Assembly (NCBI GenBank): GCA_946611595.1
Contig: CAMODY010000086.1
Coordinates: 1 to 7,759 of the forward strand
Source of the DNA: an uncultured Clostridia bacterium
GTDB lineage: Bacteria; Bacillota; Clostridia; Lachnospirales; Lachnospiraceae
Length of the DNA stretch: 7,759 bases
Reading direction: 5' to 3'
The notes below the pieces were generated by a model, which did no database searches, was not told where the DNA came from, and was given only the letters and a program-made list of their open reading frames with translations. Shown here piece by piece: positions 5,151 to 7,759 of the stretch. The position numbers and the translations under genes are program-made. How positions within the stretch are numbered: the first letter of the stretch is position 1; each line of letters opens with the position of its first letter.

Positions 5151-7759
5151 ATGATTAATTTGACAATTGATGGCATTCAGGTCCAGGTAGAAGAAGGCAC
5201 AACTATTTTACAGGCAGCACAGTCTGTTGGTATTGAAATCCCGACACTCTGTCATATGAAGGAACTTGCCCCGGACGGTTCCTGCAGGATGTGTCTGGTA
5301 GAGGTAGAAGGCGCACGTGGTCTGATGACTGCATGTGCAGCTCCGGTCTCAGAGGGCATGGTCGTCCACACCGATACACCTGATGTTCTTGAATCAAGAA
5401 AATTCATCCTCGAGATGATGCTTTCCAACCATACCGGAGACTGCATGAGCTGTGCTGCAAACGGCGACTGCAAACTCCAGCAGTATGCAATGGAATATGA
5501 AGTAGAGCGTGGAGATTTCACCGGCGAGACCTGCCAGATCCCGGCGGATGATTCTTCTCCATTCTTCGTATATGATCCGGGCAAATGTATTCTTTGCCGT
5601 CGCTGCGTCCGTACCTGCCAGGAGATCCAGTGCAATGGTACGATCGCTGCTACTGAAAGAGGATTTGAAACAACCGTCTCCCCGGTTATGGGTATCAAGA
5701 TTGCAGATTCCAACTGCGTAAGCTGCGGTAACTGCGTACAGGCTTGCCCGACCGGTGCTCTTTCCCTGAAAGCCGGAAAGAAATTCCGTAAATGGGAGAC
5801 AACGAAAGTTCTTACTACATGTCCGCACTGTGCAACCGGCTGCCAGTTCTATCTGATCGTAAAGAACGGCAAGATCGTTGCAGTAGAAGGTGCAGACGGA
5901 CCTTCCAACAATGGACAGCTCTGCGTTAAGGGCCGCTTCGGTTCTTTCGAGTTCGTTCACGACGAAGGAAGACTGACCGATCCGCTGATCAAGAAAGATG
6001 GTAAGTTTGTAAAAGCTACCTGGGATGAAGCATTAGATCTGATCGCCCAGAAGTTTACAGATATCAAAAAACAGTATGGCGGCGAAGCTTTAGCAGGTTT
6101 CTCCTGCTCAAGAGCTCCGAACGAAGATAACTACATGATGCAGAAACTCGTACGCTGCGCATTTGATTCGAACAACGTTGATAACTGCGCACGTGTCTGC
6201 CACAGTGCATCCGTTCATGGTCTTGCGATCACGTTAGGATCCGGTGCCATGACAAACACGATCAAAGATATCACGGAAGAGCCGGATGTTATCATGGTCG
6301 TAGGTTCCAACCCGACAGAGGCACACCCTGTTGTCGGTGCAAGAATCCGCCGTGCTGCACGCCGCGGAGCAAAACTGATCGTTGTTGATCCGCGTGATAT
6401 CACTCTTACAAAAGATGCTGCGATTCACCTTAAGATCAAACCTGGAACAAACGTTGCATTCGCAAACGGTATGATGAACATTTTCATCAACGAAGGTCTG
6501 ATCGATGAAGCTTTCATCAAAGAAAGAACAGAAGGCTTCGAAGAATTAGCAGAGATCGTAAAAGACTATACGCCGGAAAAGGTTGCTGAAATCTGCCACA
6601 TCGATGCTGAAGACTTAAAGGCTGCTGCAAGAATGTATGCAAAAGCAGAGAAAGCTCCGATCATCTACTGCTTAGGTGTTACCGAGCACAGCACAGGTAC
6701 CGAAGGCGTTATGAGTATGTCCAACATGGCTATGATGGTTGGAAAACTCGGAAAACCGGGATGCGGCGTTAACCCGCTCCGTGGACAGAACAACGTACAG
6801 GGTGCCTGCGATATGGGTGCTCTTCCGGAGAAATTCCCTGGATATCAGAATGTAACGGATGAAGCTGTCATGGCAAAATTCGAAAAAGCTTGGGGCAAGA
6901 CCTTAAATCACAAACCTGGCCTTAAAGCAACGGAAGTGCTTCCGGCTGCAATCGAAGGAAAGATCAAAGGTCTTTATATCTTCGGCGAGGATCCGATCGT
7001 TACCGACCCGGATACCCACCATGTAGAAAAAGCATTAACAAGCTTAGACTTCTTAGTTGTACAGGATCTCTTCATGACAGAAACCGCTCAGTATGCAGAT
7101 GTTATCCTTCCTGGCGTAAGCTATGCAGAAAAAGAAGGAACCTTCTCCAATACCGAGCGCCGTGTACAGAGAGTCCGCAAAGCTGTTGACCTTGGAACCA
7201 ATGCACGTCTTGATACTGATATCTTTATCGATGTCATGAACAGAATGGGATATCCTCAGCCACAGCTGACATCCGCTGAGATCATGGATGAGATCGCATC
7301 CCTGACGCCAAGCTTTGCAGGTATCTCCCATGCAAGATTAGATGCAGGCGAGAGCCTCCAGTGGCCGTGCACCGGAAAAGACCATCCGGGAACACCGATC
7401 ATGCATGTTGGTAAATTCTCAAGAGGTCTTGGCTACTTCTATCCGGCGAAGTTCAAACCATCAATCGAGCTTCCGGATGAAGAGTATCCGACACTACTGA
7501 TCACAGGACGTATGCTCTACCACTACAACACCCGTGCAATGACCGGAAAGAGCAAAGGTATCAACCAGATTGCAAATGAGTCCTACATCGAGATGAACTT
7601 CAAAGATGCAGACCGCATCGGTATTGCAAACGGCGACAAGGTCAAAGTTTCCAGCCGCCGCGGTGAGCTGGTAACGACTGCAAGAGTCGGAAGAAAGGTT
7701 TCCGAAGGCGAGTCCTTCATGACCTTCCACTTCCCGGACGGAAATGCAAACCTCTTAAC
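5151..7759 (+). CDS. fdhA: Formate dehydrogenase catalytic subunit with NuoG-like iron-sulfur extension, Cys-type (3' end outside window)
   Basis: The frame is open from ATG 5151 to the window end: 869 codons and no stop. The N-terminus is NuoG-like: [2Fe-2S] ligands Cys34, Cys45, Cys48 and Cys62; a His-Cys [4Fe-4S] site at His94, Cys98, Cys101 and Cys107; then two ferredoxin sets (146, 149, 152, 156 and 189, 192, 195, 199). The molybdopterin FDH domain starts with CPHCATGC (Cys224, 227, 231, and Cys258 in LCVKG). The active site is NVDNCARVCHSASV: Cys350 (TGC, 6198-6200) stands where E. coli FdhF has selenocysteine, followed by His351. RGQNNVQGACDMGALPE (544-560) is also FDH-specific. The C-terminal cofactor-binding domain has reached TFHFPDGNANLL, so probably only about 25-30 residues are missing. 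It oxidises formate or reduces CO2 at a bis-MGD Mo or W centre and exchanges electrons with the NuoF/NuoE-like partners. It has no Tat signal, so it is cytosolic. Mo versus W is not visible. Confidence 0.94.
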   Translation, partial: MINLTIDGIQVQVEEGTTILQAAQSVGIEIPTLCHMKELAPDGSCRMCLVEVEGARGLMTACAAPVSEGMVVHTDTPDVLESRKFILEMMLSNHTGDCMSCAANGDCKLQQYAMEYEVERGDFTGETCQIPADDSSPFFVYDPGKCILCRRCVRTCQEIQCNGTIAATERGFETTVSPVMGIKIADSNCVSCGNCVQACPTGALSLKAGKKFRKWETTKVLTTCPHCATGCQFYLIVKNGKIVAVEGADGPSNNGQLCVKGRFGSFEFVHDEGRLTDPLIKKDGKFVKATWDEALDLIAQKFTDIKKQYGGEALAGFSCSRAPNEDNYMMQKLVRCAFDSNNVDNCARVCHSASVHGLAITLGSGAMTNTIKDITEEPDVIMVVGSNPTEAHPVVGARIRRAARRGAKLIVVDPRDITLTKDAAIHLKIKPGTNVAFANGMMNIFINEGLIDEAFIKERTEGFEELAEIVKDYTPEKVAEICHIDAEDLKAAARMYAKAEKAPIIYCLGVTEHSTGTEGVMSMSNMAMMVGKLGKPGCGVNPLRGQNNVQGACDMGALPEKFPGYQNVTDEAVMAKFEKAWGKTLNHKPGLKATEVLPAAIEGKIKGLYIFGEDPIVTDPDTHHVEKALTSLDFLVVQDLFMTETAQYADVILPGVSYAEKEGTFSNTERRVQRVRKAVDLGTNARLDTDIFIDVMNRMGYPQPQLTSAEIMDEIASLTPSFAGISHARLDAGESLQWPCTGKDHPGTPIMHVGKFSRGLGYFYPAKFKPSIELPDEEYPTLLITGRMLYHYNTRAMTGKSKGINQIANESYIEMNFKDADRIGIANGDKVKVSSRRGELVTTARVGRKVSEGESFMTFHFPDGNANLL

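Noticed and set aside
5394..5960. 188-codon open frame on the minus strand
   Set aside because: It lies wholly antisense to the well-conserved Fe-S region of the FDH catalytic subunit. It has no recognisable protein family and is explained by codon bias of the real gene.
5151..7759. In-frame UGA (selenocysteine) in the catalytic gene
   Set aside because: The frame was read through to the end of the window with no stop codon of any kind. The active-site codon is TGC.

Overview
The window is a compact formate-metabolism locus, with all genes on the + strand. The likely source is an anaerobic low-to-mid GC Firmicute of class Clostridia, probably Lachnospiraceae-like. That placement is an inference from three things: strong AGGAGG-type Shine-Dalgarno sites, AT-rich intergenic DNA between more GC-rich and codon-biased genes, and the gene content (cytosolic NuoE/NuoF-linked formate dehydrogenase, FNT formate channel, divergent FdhD). 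It has not been checked by a database search.

Layout. Bases 1-277 hold the C-terminal end of mnmA (tRNA 2-thiouridylase). After 23 bp comes fdhD (301-1059), the sulfurtransferase that activates formate dehydrogenase. A 140-bp AT-rich region (1060-1199) carries a promoter-like element and a long inverted repeat, and leads into a formate/nitrite-family channel gene (1200-2045). Next is a small YbjQ/UPF0145 gene (2128-2460), closed by a clear rho-independent terminator (2486-2514). A 218-bp regulatory region (2515-2732) then precedes a tightly coupled three-gene operon: nuoE-like (2733-3233), nuoF-like (3243-5138) and the catalytic formate dehydrogenase subunit (5151 to beyond 7759, cut by the window edge).

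How the parts fit. The NuoE-like, NuoF-like and catalytic proteins together look like a soluble, NAD(P)-linked formate dehydrogenase. The catalytic protein has a NuoG-type Fe-S extension fused to a molybdopterin (Mo or W) FDH domain, with Cys350 at the position that is selenocysteine in E. coli FdhF. The NuoF-like protein has the extra N-terminal [2Fe-2S] and C-terminal 2x[4Fe-4S] domains typical of HydB/HndC proteins of electron-bifurcating hydrogenases. A ferredoxin/NAD(H)-coupled formate dehydrogenase or CO2 reductase is therefore a serious possibility. The FNT protein would move formate across the membrane, and FdhD would supply the sulfur ligand of the metal cofactor.

The most interesting points are: matching promoter-like elements in front of the channel gene and the FDH operon, with a TTGTACAA palindrome in both; a divergent FdhD with a vicinal Cys-Cys in place of the usual CxxC; fdhD placed directly behind mnmA, so that two sulfur-transfer enzymes are neighbours; and an uncharacterised YbjQ protein inside the formate locus. 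I see no mobile element, CRISPR array, tRNA or rRNA, and no wholly new system. The locus is a well-formed metabolic module with unusual details.
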